A stretch of 64,000 bases of DNA from Rhizobium sp. Root708 (GCF_001429725.1 NZ_LMHV01000009.1:40567-104566), one strand, 5' to 3'; positions 33,002 through 42,124 are shown, counted from the stretch's first letter. Translations and numbers: made by a program. The notes: generated by a model from the sequence alone, not told the origin.

Positions 33002-33819
33002 CCGAGTGCGTACTTTATCCGTCGGGTTAACTCGATGATGCGAAAGATATGAGTCGGGATTTTCCGAAGGCCTCGGAGCTTGATCGAGCGATACTTGGCT
33101 CGATCGGCGATCTGGCTCTCGTGCGACCGTTCCGACAGATGCAGGACATTGTCCTTGACGCTGTAGACGCTGAGGCCGGTCGCCCAGCCGCGTTCCAGCG
33201 CAATATCATAGGGTAATTCGATCTGCTCCAGCTTTTCGAGCACCTTCAAGGCGCCTTTCCGCGTCACGAGATAGCAGGCAGCAGACCCTTGGGGGCCGAA
33301 TAGACAACGGCCGACGTCGTCGCCGCGGCTTGTTCTGGCGATGCTGCGATGAAGGACTGTTCTGTGGTTCAAAAGCTTTACGACATCGGCGGCCGGTGTA
33401 GCAGCAAGGATAGCGGCTGCGCGTTCAACGAGGTCTGCCTGCAGGGAGACGTCGTCTTCCATGATAATCGCGGCATCGGCGCTGCTGGAGAGGAATGTGC
33501 GGAGGGCGCTCATGTGCGCCAGATAGCAGCCATACTCTGCCGGCAGCATGGGGCGCCCGTTTGCGCGAACAAAGGCGCGATGCCGATAGAATGCGGCCTC
33601 TGCGAGTGAAACCTTGCTTGCGTCGACGCCAGCAACCCGCTCAACAGCCATCCCAAGCTTCTCTGCCTCGCCCTGGATGTGTTGCCATCTGTCGAAAGAC
33701 CGATCGAGATTGATGACGTAGGCAGCAATGGAATCGGAAAGCGGCTGCCCGCAAGCCGTTGCGGTCAGCTCTGTCGATTCACCCAGTTGCGTATCCTGCG
33801 CCGACTGCCGATCCTGCAT
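32998..33819 (-). CDS. Glycosyltransferase family 25 (LPS biosynthesis)
   Basis: Cytoplasmic glycosyltransferase of 273 residues. The GT25 N-terminus AAYVINLDRSFDRWQ, the metal-site region IIMEDDVSL and the PQGSAACYLVTRKGALKVL segment are clear. GT25 enzymes add galactose or related sugars to LPS or O-antigen. The first about 30 residues before the conserved core are polar and extra. The ATG at 33819 was chosen; a GTG directly before it is possible. It is the first gene of the O-antigen operon, ending with a 4-nt overlap into the ligase gene. A 288-bp gap upstream probably holds the operon promoter, but no clear elements were found. Confidence 0.85.
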   Translation of the reverse strand: MQDRQSAQDTQLGESTELTATACGQPLSDSIAAYVINLDRSFDRWQHIQGEAEKLGMAVERVAGVDASKVSLAEAAFYRHRAFVRANGRPMLPAEYGCYLAHMSALRTFLSSSADAAIIMEDDVSLQADLVERAAAILAATPAADVVKLLNHRTVLHRSIARTSRGDDVGRCLFGPQGSAACYLVTRKGALKVLEKLEQIELPYDIALERGWATGLSVYSVKDNVLHLSERSHESQIADRAKYRSIKLRGLRKIPTHIFRIIELTRRIKYALG

Positions 33820-34107
33820 CACCGCTCTTCCAAACCTTTGCGATCAGAACAGCCAGAAAATGACATTTCGATGATCGGCAAGCACTCGCCCATAAGGTGC
33901 GTACTGCATTAGTGCGTCTTCATGTTAGGTGCAAGCCGCCTGAAACACAGTCGGTATCGCTATCGCTCACCGTATCCACGTTTGAGGGCGCTGGTATCAG
34001 TCAAAAGCAGTGAAGGAAATCAAAAGTTTTCCACAGTCGTGATGCTGTCAGACCCCGCTACCGGCGAGAGGCGATAGAGTGCGTGCATCCGCCGCACTCC
34101 ATTCTGC

Positions 34108-35427
34108 TCAATGCAGAGACTGTCCGCTGTCCACCGCAGGCGTCGATGTTTCGGCTGTCAGCAGCAGCTTGTCGATGCGGCGCCCATCGAGATCGATCAC
34201 TTCAAATCGCCAGCCGTTCTTGACGAAGCTCTCGCCGAGATCCGGCAGGTGCTTCAGTTCTTCGAGAACGAGGCCGGCAACCGTCTGATAGTCGCGGTCG
34301 CCGTCGGCAGCAAAGCCCATGAAGTCGGAAAACTCGTCGATCGGCGTCCAACCCGAGACGAGGTAACTCCCGTCATGGCGGCGAACGATCGCCTGTTCGC
34401 CGATGGTATCTTCCTGCACCGCGCCGAGAATGCCTTCCAGGATGTCGCCAGATGTCACGATACCTTCGAAATGGCCGTACTCGTCGTAAACGAGAACCAG
34501 GTGGCACGGGGAGCGACGGATGGCCTGAATGACATCAAGCGCGCCCGAGAGGTCCGAAACCACCGGTACTTCCTGCACCATGGCGGCGATATCCACCTTC
34601 TGCGACGATGCCAGCGCGTCGTAGAAATCTTTCGCGAGCAAGATACCGATGATCTCGTCGGAACTGTTCTTGCGCACAGGCAGCCGCGCTTTCTCGGAAC
34701 GCTGAAGTTGGCTTCGGATCTCTTCGAAGCTATCCTCGATGTCGACCACCTCGACTTCGCGACGCGGTGTCATCAACGCGCGCGCGGTTCTGTCGGCCAA
34801 CCGCATCACGCCTGAGATCATTGCCGATTCCTCGGTTTCGATCACGCCGGCGCTATGTGCTTCCGCCAGGACGGTCTTGATTTCTTCGTCGGTGACGCCA
34901 TCGGCAGTTTTTCCGGATTGGCCAAGTATGCGAAGGACGAGCCTGCCCGAGAAATCCAGCAGCCAGACGAGCGGAGATCCAAAGCGCGACATCCAAAACA
35001 TTGCCGGGGCCACCTTGCTCGCGACGGCTTCAGGCGCTCGCAAAGCGATCTGCTTCGGCACCAGTTCGCCGACGATGAGCGAGAGATAGGTAATCGCGAC
35101 GACGACCGACCCGACGCCAAAACCGTCGGCCATCGCCGGGGACAAGCCCTGCGCGGATAGCCAGCCGGACAGACGAGCGCCGAGCGTCGCGCCCGAAAAC
35201 GCACCGGAAAGGACGCCGACAAGGGTGATGCCGATCTGCACCGTCGATAGGAAGCGGCCGGGGTTCTCGGAGAGCTTGATGGCGATCGAAGCGCCTCGGC
35301 TTCCCTGATCGGAGAGAACCTTCAGTCGGGCCGGACGTGAGGAGACGACAGCAAGCTCGGACATGGCCAGAACGCCATTCAAGACCGTAAGAATAATGAC
35401 AATCGAAATTTCGAGAAGCAAAATCAA
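34108..35427 (-). CDS. CNNM/CorC-type membrane protein (hemolysin family, CBS domains)
   Basis: Protein of 439 residues with an N-terminal DUF21/CNNM membrane domain (about residues 1-195, starting ILLLEISIVIILTVLNG), a pair of CBS domains (about residues 215-335, with PVRKNSSDEIIGILLAKDF) and a C-terminal CorC_HlyC domain. The family is tied to Mg2+ or Co2+ efflux; the old name hemolysin is misleading. No ATG fits the conserved N-terminus: TTG at 35427 or 35421 serves as start, with AAGG just upstream favouring the second. It is divergent from the oxidase gene with 241 bp between, where I find no clear motif. Confidence 0.88.
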   Translation of the reverse strand: MILLLEISIVIILTVLNGVLAMSELAVVSSRPARLKVLSDQGSRGASIAIKLSENPGRFLSTVQIGITLVGVLSGAFSGATLGARLSGWLSAQGLSPAMADGFGVGSVVVAITYLSLIVGELVPKQIALRAPEAVASKVAPAMFWMSRFGSPLVWLLDFSGRLVLRILGQSGKTADGVTDEEIKTVLAEAHSAGVIETEESAMISGVMRLADRTARALMTPRREVEVVDIEDSFEEIRSQLQRSEKARLPVRKNSSDEIIGILLAKDFYDALASSQKVDIAAMVQEVPVVSDLSGALDVIQAIRRSPCHLVLVYDEYGHFEGIVTSGDILEGILGAVQEDTIGEQAIVRRHDGSYLVSGWTPIDEFSDFMGFAADGDRDYQTVAGLVLEELKHLPDLGESFVKNGWRFEVIDLDGRRIDKLLLTAETSTPAVDSGQSLH

Positions 35428-35668
35428 ACCTTATGTTTTTTGCAGTTTCATAAGGATATGCAAACTACGCGCCGAACGCCAGTCGAAGAAATGTTACCGG
35501 CGTTTTCGGAGCCGCGGACGCTTGCGACAAGTCCGCGTTCGGCGCCGGAACACCGTCCTGTGCCTTTCGCGATTCCCAAGTGTGGGCTCTTATGCTCATC
35601 CTTGCGCCGCATTCGAGTGATTCTTCGACAGCGGTCCTTCCATTCGTACAGCCCTTCAGAGGTTCTTC

Positions 35669-36907
35669 ATGAAAACCCCACCAAGCGCAAACTGGGCAGA
35701 GAGCTTTCGCTACGGCTTTCGCGACTGCGTTTACCCCACATCGGTTGACGCGCTTTGCGAGACCGTTGCACGATCGAAAAATCTGAAGGTTCTCGGCTCT
35801 CGGCATTCATTCAATGCGATCGCCGATGGCGATCTGGCCATTATCTTGTCGGAGATGCCAGTTGATCCGGTTGTGGCGGCGGACGGCGCAAGTGTTTCGG
35901 TCGGAGGGCATGCGACCTACGGAGAACTCGCCAGCTTTCTGAATGAACGGAAGCTCGCAATCCATAATCTCGCCTCGCTTCCGCATATTTCGATTGCCGG
36001 CGCCATAGCGACGGCCACGCACGGTTCGGGCGACGGCAATGGAAATCTCGCGACGGCTGTTAGCGCAATCGAGTTCGTTAATGCTGACGGCGCCCTTTCC
36101 CACCTTAAACGAGGCGATCCCGATTTCGCGGGCGCGGTCGTGCATTTGGGAGCGCTTGGCGTCATTACCCGGGTGACGCTTGATGTCATGCCGGAGTTCG
36201 AGGTGGCGCAAGGCGTCTATGAAGGATTGTCATGGCCTGCTTTGCTCGCGAATTTCGATGCGATCATGGGAGCGGGCTACAGCGTCAGCGTTTTCACGCA
36301 GTGGGGCGAGCAGGCGGGTGCGATCTGGTTGAAACGCAATGCCGGCGCGGATAGCTGGGCCGAGGATATGTTCGGCGCGGTGCGATCCACCGTTAAACGC
36401 CATCCCATCATCGGGCTCGACCCGCAGAACTCGACCGATCAATTGCAGCAATACGGGCGATGGTCCGATCGCCTGCCGCATTTCAAGATGGGGTTTACAC
36501 CGAGCAATGGTGAAGAAATCCAGTCGGAGTACCATGTGCCCCGACGGTACGCAGGCGCTGCCATAGAAGCACTTCTCGGTATTCGCGAACGATTTGCCCA
36601 TTTGATCCAGGCGAGTGAATTTCGCACCGTGGCCGCTGACGATCTCTGGCTTAGCCCACAGTACCAGCGCGATACGCTTTCCATCCATTTCACGTGGGTT
36701 CGAGAACAGGCAGCCGTCGAGGAGGCCGTTTCTCATATCGAGGAGGTGCTTTCAGCGTTCCAGGCGCTACCGCATTGGGGCAAGGTGTTCTCGCTACGCC
36801 CGATTGGCCGGCTCTATCCGAAGTTTGCCGAATTTTCGGCGCTGAGGGATCGATTGGATCCTCAGCGGAAATTCTCCAACATGTGGCTGGAGACTGTGCT
36901 CGCTTAA
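35669..36907 (+). CDS. FAD-linked alditol/aldonolactone oxidase
   Basis: Flavoprotein of 412 residues: an N-terminal FAD-binding (PCMH-type) domain with GSRHSFN near residue 50, where the histidine is the usual covalent FAD attachment point, and the NLASLPHISIAGAIATATHG segment. A C-terminal D-arabinono-1,4-lactone oxidase domain ends with the flavin-edge motif HWGKVFSL. Relatives oxidise alditols such as xylitol or sorbitol, or aldonolactones, giving H2O2. There is no signal peptide, so it acts in the cytoplasm. It stands alone, convergent with a ureohydrolase and separated from it by a hairpin, so its context does not show the substrate. Confidence 0.85.
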   Translation: MKTPPSANWAESFRYGFRDCVYPTSVDALCETVARSKNLKVLGSRHSFNAIADGDLAIILSEMPVDPVVAADGASVSVGGHATYGELASFLNERKLAIHNLASLPHISIAGAIATATHGSGDGNGNLATAVSAIEFVNADGALSHLKRGDPDFAGAVVHLGALGVITRVTLDVMPEFEVAQGVYEGLSWPALLANFDAIMGAGYSVSVFTQWGEQAGAIWLKRNAGADSWAEDMFGAVRSTVKRHPIIGLDPQNSTDQLQQYGRWSDRLPHFKMGFTPSNGEEIQSEYHVPRRYAGAAIEALLGIRERFAHLIQASEFRTVAADDLWLSPQYQRDTLSIHFTWVREQAAVEEAVSHIEEVLSAFQALPHWGKVFSLRPIGRLYPKFAEFSALRDRLDPQRKFSNMWLETVLA

Positions 36908-36976
36908 CTTTGGCCATTGTGTCTGCGGGCAGGTGAAGCGTACGGTAGCGGGCTTCTCCTTTTTGCCTGGTCGAGC

Positions 36977-37001
36977 GGGTGGCGAGAATAGCACGCCACC
37001 C
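36977..37001. terminator. Hairpin between convergent oxidase and ureohydrolase genes
   Basis: GGGTGGCG (36977-36984) and CGCCACCC (36994-37001) form a perfect 8-bp stem with a 9-nt loop in the 109-bp convergent gap. No T-run follows on either strand, so it is at most a weak or factor-assisted bidirectional terminator. Confidence 0.45.
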
Positions 37002-37016
37002 ATCAGCAAGATGCAA

Positions 37017-38063
37017 TCAACCTTTGGTCACGGCAGGGCTGAATACCAATAGGCTCAAGATTTCAAACAGCACCTGAGCACCGGCCTGCGCGGTGTTGGT
37101 CGTGCTGTCGTACTGCGGCGCCACCTCGACGACATCGCCCCCAACGAAGTTGAGCCCCTTCAGGCCGCGCAGGAGTTCCAGAGCCTCACGGCTGGTCAGG
37201 CCACCGATTTCAGGCGTGCCGGTACCCGGCGCGAAGGCGGGATCGAGGCTGTCCACGTCGAATGACAGGTAGGTGGGGCCATCGCCGACGATCTGCCGCG
37301 CTTTCTCTATAATCGCCGGGATGCCCATCCCGTTGATTTCCTCCGCGTGGATGACCGTCATTCCGGATTCGTAGGAGAACTCCCAGAGGTATTCGGAAGG
37401 CCCTCTGATCCCGATTTGGATCGTACGCGTCGGATCGAGGACGCCGTCGAGAACGGCGTTGCGCATCGGACCGCCATGATGGAACTTCGTCTGGTCGAAC
37501 GGACCGCCGGTATCGCAGTGGGCGTCGATATGGATGAGCCCGACGGGCGCCTTGGCGCCGACAGCTTTCAGAATCGGATGCGTGATGGAGTGGTCGCCGC
37601 CGACGGAGAGCGGAATAACGCCCGCCTCGACAATCTTGCCGATCGCTGCCTCGATATTTTGATGGCACTGCTCGAGCCGGTAGCGGCTGCCGAACGGGAT
37701 ATCGCCGATATCGGCTACGCGCAGGTCGTAGGCCGGTGCGCAGTCCAGCACATGGTTATAAGGGCCGATACGCTCGATGCTGCGGACCGCTCTCGGCCCA
37801 AAACGCGAGCCCGGTCGATTGCTGACGCCCAGATCCATCGGGATCCCCACCGCGGCAACCTGAAGGTCGCCGAAATCAGGAGCGGAAAAATTCACTTCCT
37901 TGTACGGAAGGCCGGCAAAGGTCGAAATGCCGGAATAGGGTGCCGCTCGTGTGCCTCCTTTGAAGATTTTTTCGGCCACGCGCTTGAAGCGCGGATCGAA
38001 GAACTCGGCGTTGTCGCCAAACTTCTTGCGCAGATCTTCAAGGTGCTTCTTCAAGTCGACCAT
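37017..38063 (-). CDS. Ureohydrolase (agmatinase/guanidino-acid hydrolase family), paralog 1
   Basis: Mn-dependent ureohydrolase of 348 residues, longer than typical agmatinases (about 310) because of an N-terminal extension of about 60 residues. All metal ligands are present: His158 in GGDHS, Asp180/His182/Asp184 in DAHCD, and Asp269/Asp271 in DVDSLDP. Members release urea from agmatine, 4-guanidinobutyrate or 3-guanidinopropionate; the long form often prefers guanidino acids. The next genes on the same strand are a small NTF2-like protein and a TetR regulator. A second ureohydrolase lies at 45490-46461, with a polyamine-type importer between. The ATG follows AAGGAAC. Confidence 0.88.
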   Translation of the reverse strand: MVDLKKHLEDLRKKFGDNAEFFDPRFKRVAEKIFKGGTRAAPYSGISTFAGLPYKEVNFSAPDFGDLQVAAVGIPMDLGVSNRPGSRFGPRAVRSIERIGPYNHVLDCAPAYDLRVADIGDIPFGSRYRLEQCHQNIEAAIGKIVEAGVIPLSVGGDHSITHPILKAVGAKAPVGLIHIDAHCDTGGPFDQTKFHHGGPMRNAVLDGVLDPTRTIQIGIRGPSEYLWEFSYESGMTVIHAEEINGMGIPAIIEKARQIVGDGPTYLSFDVDSLDPAFAPGTGTPEIGGLTSREALELLRGLKGLNFVGGDVVEVAPQYDSTTNTAQAGAQVLFEILSLLVFSPAVTKG

Positions 38064-38146
38064 TTCTTGTTCCTTCTTCCGCAGTCTCTAATAGCATTTC
38101 TGATAATGGCCGCTCGCTCAAGCGTGGCCGCACCGGACGGCTCGCT

Positions 38147-38539
38147 TCAAGGCCGCGGCGACAGATGTTCGTGGATCGCTAGCCACTCACCGGTCGCCTG
38201 CTTCGCGAAAACGATTGTCTCCCGCTCGGCACTGGTGACCGGCTCGCCGTTGAAGGCGAGGTCCGTCTCGACGGAGTGGGTGAAAATGGCAATAGGCCCC
38301 GTAATGCGGACGTCTCGATCGCTCGAACGACAAGCGCGCACGCGAAAGCCGTCGCGGCTCTCCCAGAGCGCCCATTCGGCTTCATATTCGGCGCGCGTGC
38401 CGAGCCGCCGGTCGAGATTGTGAAATATGAAGGTGGCTTCTGGTGCGAAAGCCGCGAAATAGCTGTCGCGATCGTGCCTGCCGAATGCATCGACGAGGCT
38501 GTCCGCCGCCGCAAGCACGGCATCGTGCTGGTGTTCCAT
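38147..38539 (-). CDS. Small NTF2-like (SnoaL-type) protein
   Basis: Protein of 130 residues with the pattern of the nuclear-transport-factor-2/SnoaL fold: an early helix (DSLVDAFGRHDRDSYFAAFA), then FAPEATFIFH and later strands ending WLAIHEHLSPRP. It has no signal peptide or recognised catalytic residues. It resembles ketosteroid-isomerase-like proteins found beside catabolic genes. It sits between the TetR regulator and the ureohydrolase on the same strand, 15 nt after the TetR stop, so the three may be one transcript. Its biochemical role is unknown. Confidence 0.7.
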   Translation of the reverse strand: MEHQHDAVLAAADSLVDAFGRHDRDSYFAAFAPEATFIFHNLDRRLGTRAEYEAEWALWESRDGFRVRACRSSDRDVRITGPIAIFTHSVETDLAFNGEPVTSAERETIVFAKQATGEWLAIHEHLSPRP

Positions 38540-38554
38540 CCCTTTGGTTCCCTG

Positions 38555-39181
38555 TTATTGAATTCTTGGGCTGCTGATCAAAAGTGCCAACGGCCTGTTC
38601 TGTCTTGCGACGCGCTCCTTGAGCGCTTCAAGCGTCAGCGCGTCCTCTCTGACGAACTCGATGAACATCATGTTGAGATTGTTGAAGACCATCTGCCCGA
38701 CGGCGACCGCGTCGATACCCGGCATGACGGCACCGCGCAGCTGCAGTTTCTGCACCAGCATCGAAACCTGATCACACAGACGCCCATCCAGCTCCGTGTA
38801 ACGCCTGCTGAAGGGGCTTTCCGGCTGTTGAATGGATGTCGCCATGGCGATGCGCCACATTTCCTTGCTCAGATAGACAAGCGAGTGATCGAAATACTGG
38901 TCGATCAGAGCCTGGAGCGCGTCGAGCGTCGTGGCCGGTGGGTTTTCGACAATGGCCTTGCCCGATTCCAGGACCTCCTCGACTTCCATCGAAACGGTGG
39001 CGACGAGGATGTCTCCCTTGTTCTCATAGTAGTTATAGAACGTACCGACCGAGACCTCCGCGCGCTCGGCGATGTCCTCGATGCGCGCGCTGTCATAGCC
39101 AACCTCGCGAAACAGGCTCGCTGCGGCCTGTAATATGCGACGATTGCGATCGGCTTTCTGCCTGGCGCGCAGTCCCGTCAT
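38555..39181 (-). CDS. TetR/AcrR-family transcriptional regulator
   Basis: Regulator of 208 residues with a typical N-terminal helix-turn-helix (IEDIAERAEVSVGTFYNYYENKGDIL, about residues 33-58) and an all-helical ligand domain. It is divergent from the polyamine-type ABC operon, 116 bp away. The gap holds an AATGA-AC-TCATT palindrome inside a candidate promoter, so it probably represses the importer and perhaps its own strand. The ligand may be the transported guanidino compound or polyamine; that is inference from position. Confidence 0.88.
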   Translation of the reverse strand: MTGLRARQKADRNRRILQAAASLFREVGYDSARIEDIAERAEVSVGTFYNYYENKGDILVATVSMEVEEVLESGKAIVENPPATTLDALQALIDQYFDHSLVYLSKEMWRIAMATSIQQPESPFSRRYTELDGRLCDQVSMLVQKLQLRGAVMPGIDAVAVGQMVFNNLNMMFIEFVREDALTLEALKERVARQNRPLALLISSPRIQ

Positions 39182-39220
39182 GTCTGATCTTTCAAATAAT
39201 GAATGTCCTCAAAAATCATA

Positions 39221-39249
39221 TTGACTTAAAAAATGAACTCATTCAATCT
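39221..39249 (+). promoter_or_regulatory. Candidate promoter with embedded TetR operator
   Basis: TTGACT at 39221-39226 and CAATCT at 39244-39249 are 17 nt apart. The palindrome AATGAACTCATT (39232-39243) occupies the spacer exactly, as TetR-type operators often do, and reads TGAATGA-GT-TCATT on the other strand. The -10 box is poor, so the promoter call is tentative while the palindrome is clear. Confidence 0.45.
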
Positions 39250-39297
39250 TTTTCATGAAGGCGCCGAAACGAGCGCTACCGACCAGAGGGCAACATC

Positions 39298-40392
39298 ATG
39301 ACTGATCTTATTGCAGGCATATCTGCGCGCAGATTTCTGACTTCCGCCGCGACATTGGCTCTTGCTGCGGCATCTGCGGCACTCACTTCGGCGCCGGTTC
39401 TGGCGCAGGACGAGCTGAATGCACTTGTCTGGTGCGATCACACCGATCCGGCTTTGATCGAACCGTTCGAGAAGGCGAACGACGTCAAGGTCAATCTGAA
39501 GGAATACGAAGGCACCGGCGCCGGGCTTTCCATCATCGATCAGTCGCGGCCGGGAGACTGGGACGTGCTGGTTATCGACGGTGTCGACGTGCAGCGCGCT
39601 GTCGACAAGGACATCCTTGCTGAGATGCCTGCCGATGCGCTGCCGAATGCGGATATCTTCCCTGAAGTGCGCATGGAGGCCAACAATAGCCGCGACGGCA
39701 AGATCTACGCCGTTACCGAGAAGTTTGGCTACAATACCGTTTCCTATGACAAGACCAAGGTTGATCCCGCCGACATGAAGGACATGTCGAAGCTCTGGTC
39801 CGACAAGTACAAGGGACGCATTGCGGTTTACGACTACTACCTGCCGATGATCGGTTTGACCGGGATCGACCTCGGCAAGACGACGGCAAGCCTGTCGGAT
39901 GCCGACATGCCAGCGATCAAGGACAAGCTGTTCGCCCTCAAGGCCAATGCAAAGCAGGTCAGCGACGTCGTTTCGTCGCAAACGGCGCTTGCCACAGGTG
40001 AGGTCGACATCGTGTTCGGCGGCGGCGAATGGCTGACGGCGGGACTGGTCAAGGACAAACCCAATCTCGACTGGACCATTCCTGAACAGGGTGCCGTGCG
40101 CTGGGCGCAGTCGATCGGCGTGATGAAGGACTCGACGAAAAAGCACCTCGCCCTGAAGTTCGTGCAGTATATCGTCAGCCCCGAAGGGCAGGCACGGCTT
40201 GCGACGTCATCCTGCTATTGGGCAATGCCGGCGAATGCGAAGGCAGGCGACCATCTGACTGCCGAACAGAAGACCGCTTTGCGTTGGGACGAGCAGGCCG
40301 ATTATCTCAAGCGCACGCAGCTTTATCCAATCCCAAGCGCGGAATTGGACGCCAAGATGCAGGACGCATGGACCGAGATGCTGCAGCACTGA
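39298..40392 (+). CDS. ABC transporter substrate-binding protein, spermidine/putrescine type
   Basis: Periplasmic binding protein of 364 residues with a long signal sequence (ISARRFLTSAATLALAAASA, cleavage after APVLA) that contains an RR pair, so Tat export is possible. The mature protein starts ELNALVWCDH, a PotD-like beginning in which the usual NVYNW-type sequence has become NALVWCD. Later segments (DVLVIDGVDVQRAV; GEVDIVFGGGEWL; HLALKFVQYIVSPEGQARL) fit the PotD/PotF family. It delivers its ligand to the permeases downstream. The company of two ureohydrolases and an aldehyde dehydrogenase suggests a polyamine or guanidino ligand. Confidence 0.88.
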   Translation: MTDLIAGISARRFLTSAATLALAAASAALTSAPVLAQDELNALVWCDHTDPALIEPFEKANDVKVNLKEYEGTGAGLSIIDQSRPGDWDVLVIDGVDVQRAVDKDILAEMPADALPNADIFPEVRMEANNSRDGKIYAVTEKFGYNTVSYDKTKVDPADMKDMSKLWSDKYKGRIAVYDYYLPMIGLTGIDLGKTTASLSDADMPAIKDKLFALKANAKQVSDVVSSQTALATGEVDIVFGGGEWLTAGLVKDKPNLDWTIPEQGAVRWAQSIGVMKDSTKKHLALKFVQYIVSPEGQARLATSSCYWAMPANAKAGDHLTAEQKTALRWDEQADYLKRTQLYPIPSAELDAKMQDAWTEMLQH

Positions 40393-40429
40393 CAGCTTCG
40401 GTTCCGTCGTAGTGCCATCCATCACCATA

Positions 40430-40452
40430 CCCTCTCCCTTGTTGGGGGAGGG
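40430..40452 (+). promoter_or_regulatory. Intercistronic hairpin after the binding-protein gene
   Basis: CCCTCTCCC (40430-40438) pairs with GGGGGAGGG (40444-40452) as a 9-bp stem with one G-U pair and a TTGTT loop. It sits between the binding-protein and permease genes and likely stabilises the upstream mRNA or reduces downstream expression. The CCCTCTCCC/GGGGAGGG type also occurs as a dispersed repeat in rhizobial genomes, which I cannot check here. Confidence 0.6.
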
Positions 40453-40469
40453 AAGTCGGAGACCTGTTC

Positions 40470-41333
40470 GTGGCTGCTGCTTCCCTTGAAGATAACGAAC
40501 GCCGCAAGGCTTGGGGCTTTGTGGCTCCAGGGCTTATCTGGACGTTTGTCTTCTTCGTCGCTCCATTTCTCTTTATGGTCGCCATGAGCCTCTGGGCGCA
40601 GCAGGGCGGTTCGATCGTCCGCGTCTGGAATTTCGGAAACTATATCGCCTTCTTCGAGAAGGGCGCGCTCTTCCGCGGACTGACGAACTCGCTGGAGATT
40701 ACCGCTATCGTCACTGTCCTTTCGATCCTGCTTGCCTATCCTCTGGCCTGGATCATTGCCGAGCGGGTGCCGCAGAAATATCAGCGAACGGCACTGATCC
40801 TGGCGATCCTGCCATTCTGGACCTCCTATGTCGTCCGGTCCTATTCCTGGTTGCTGGTACTGTCGCGCAACGGCGTGATCAATCAGACATTGATCAACAT
40901 CGGCGTCATCAGCGAACCGCTGGAGCTTGCCAGCAACCGCACGGCAACGGTCATCGGCTTCGTCCACTTCTTCGTCATGCTTCTCACGCTGACGATCTAC
41001 GCCAATCTGGTCCAGCTTTCGCCGAATTATCGCCGTGCCGCAGCCGACCTCGGAGCGAATGCATTCCAGACTTTCTGGCATGTCATCCTGCCGCTCACCA
41101 TGCCCGGCATCATGACCGGTGCGTTCCTGACCTTCGTTCTCTGCATCGGCGACTACGTCACGCCGCAAATTCTCGGCGGCAACAATGAGCTTGTCCTCCC
41201 GCAGATCATCATGTTGCAGCTTGGCCGCCGTGCCGACTTCCCGATGGCCGCCGCTCTTTCCATCATCCTGATGCTGGTCGTTACCGCCGCATACGTCGCC
41301 TGCGCCCGCTGGCTGAAGATCGAGAGGACGTGA
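40470..41333 (+). CDS. ABC transporter permease, PotB type
   Basis: Inner-membrane permease of 287 residues with six membrane segments; the first is WGFVAPGLIWTFVFFVAPFL. The coupling loop (RRAAADLGANAFQTFWHVIL) is near residue 195. It starts at GTG 40470 behind CGGAG. Length and loop pattern fit PotB/PotH. It pairs with the next permease and is fed by the binding protein upstream. Confidence 0.9.
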   Translation: MAAASLEDNERRKAWGFVAPGLIWTFVFFVAPFLFMVAMSLWAQQGGSIVRVWNFGNYIAFFEKGALFRGLTNSLEITAIVTVLSILLAYPLAWIIAERVPQKYQRTALILAILPFWTSYVVRSYSWLLVLSRNGVINQTLINIGVISEPLELASNRTATVIGFVHFFVMLLTLTIYANLVQLSPNYRRAAADLGANAFQTFWHVILPLTMPGIMTGAFLTFVLCIGDYVTPQILGGNNELVLPQIIMLQLGRRADFPMAAALSIILMLVVTAAYVACARWLKIERT

Positions 41334-42124
41334 TGACGCGCGACAGAGCCACCAACATTGTCTGCAGCGTCTATGCCGTTCTGATCTTCGGCTTCATCTT
41401 TCTGCCGGTGATCGTGCTTGTACTCTTTTCGTTTCAGGACGGGCGCCTGCCGGTGCCGCCGTTCAACGGTTTCTCGCTTCAATGGTATGAGGCCGTCTTT
41501 GCCGATCGCAAGCTGATGTCCGCGCTGCTGCATTCCTTCCTGGTGGCAACGCTGTCATCCCTTGTTGCCTGCCTTCTCGGATTTTTGGCGGCCTATGCGC
41601 TGGCGCGCTTCAAGCTGCCGGGGTCCGCCTGGCAACGCGGTCTGCTGATCGCGCCGATGACGGTCAGCTATCTGATTATCGCGCTTGGGCTGCTTACGGT
41701 CCTCAACGTGCTGAGCATCGGCCTTTCGCTCTGGACTGTCGGCATCGGTCACGTAGTGATCAATCTGCCGCTCTGCTTCGCGATCATCTATTCGTCCATG
41801 GGCGACCACCACATCAACATCGAGCGCGCGGCGCGCGATCTCGGCGCCAGCGACTTGAAGGTCATGGCGCTCGTGACGGCGCCGATGTTGCTGCCGTCGC
41901 TGCTTGCCTCCTTCTTCCTGTCGATGACGTTCAGCTGGGATGAATTCATCATTGCCTTCCTGCTGTCGCGCTTCGACGTGACCCTCCCGGTCGAGATCTG
42001 GAGCCTGCTTCGGTCCGGTCTCAACCCAAAGACCAACGCCATCGGCTCACTGGTATTCCTCGTTTCGGTCACCTTGCTTGTTGTGCTGGAACTGTTCCTG
42101 TTCGGAAGGACAAAGAAATCATGA
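41333..42124 (+). CDS. ABC transporter permease, PotC type
   Basis: Second permease of 263 residues with six membrane segments and the coupling loop IERAARDLGASDLKVMALV near residue 165. The ATG at 41333 overlaps the previous stop by one base (TGATG); a GTG 3 nt earlier is also in frame but too close to the AGAGGA ribosome site. The protein ends in a charged FGRTKKS tail, and its stop overlaps the start of the ATPase gene (ATGA). Confidence 0.9.
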   Translation: MTRDRATNIVCSVYAVLIFGFIFLPVIVLVLFSFQDGRLPVPPFNGFSLQWYEAVFADRKLMSALLHSFLVATLSSLVACLLGFLAAYALARFKLPGSAWQRGLLIAPMTVSYLIIALGLLTVLNVLSIGLSLWTVGIGHVVINLPLCFAIIYSSMGDHHINIERAARDLGASDLKVMALVTAPMLLPSLLASFFLSMTFSWDEFIIAFLLSRFDVTLPVEIWSLLRSGLNPKTNAIGSLVFLVSVTLLVVLELFLFGRTKKS

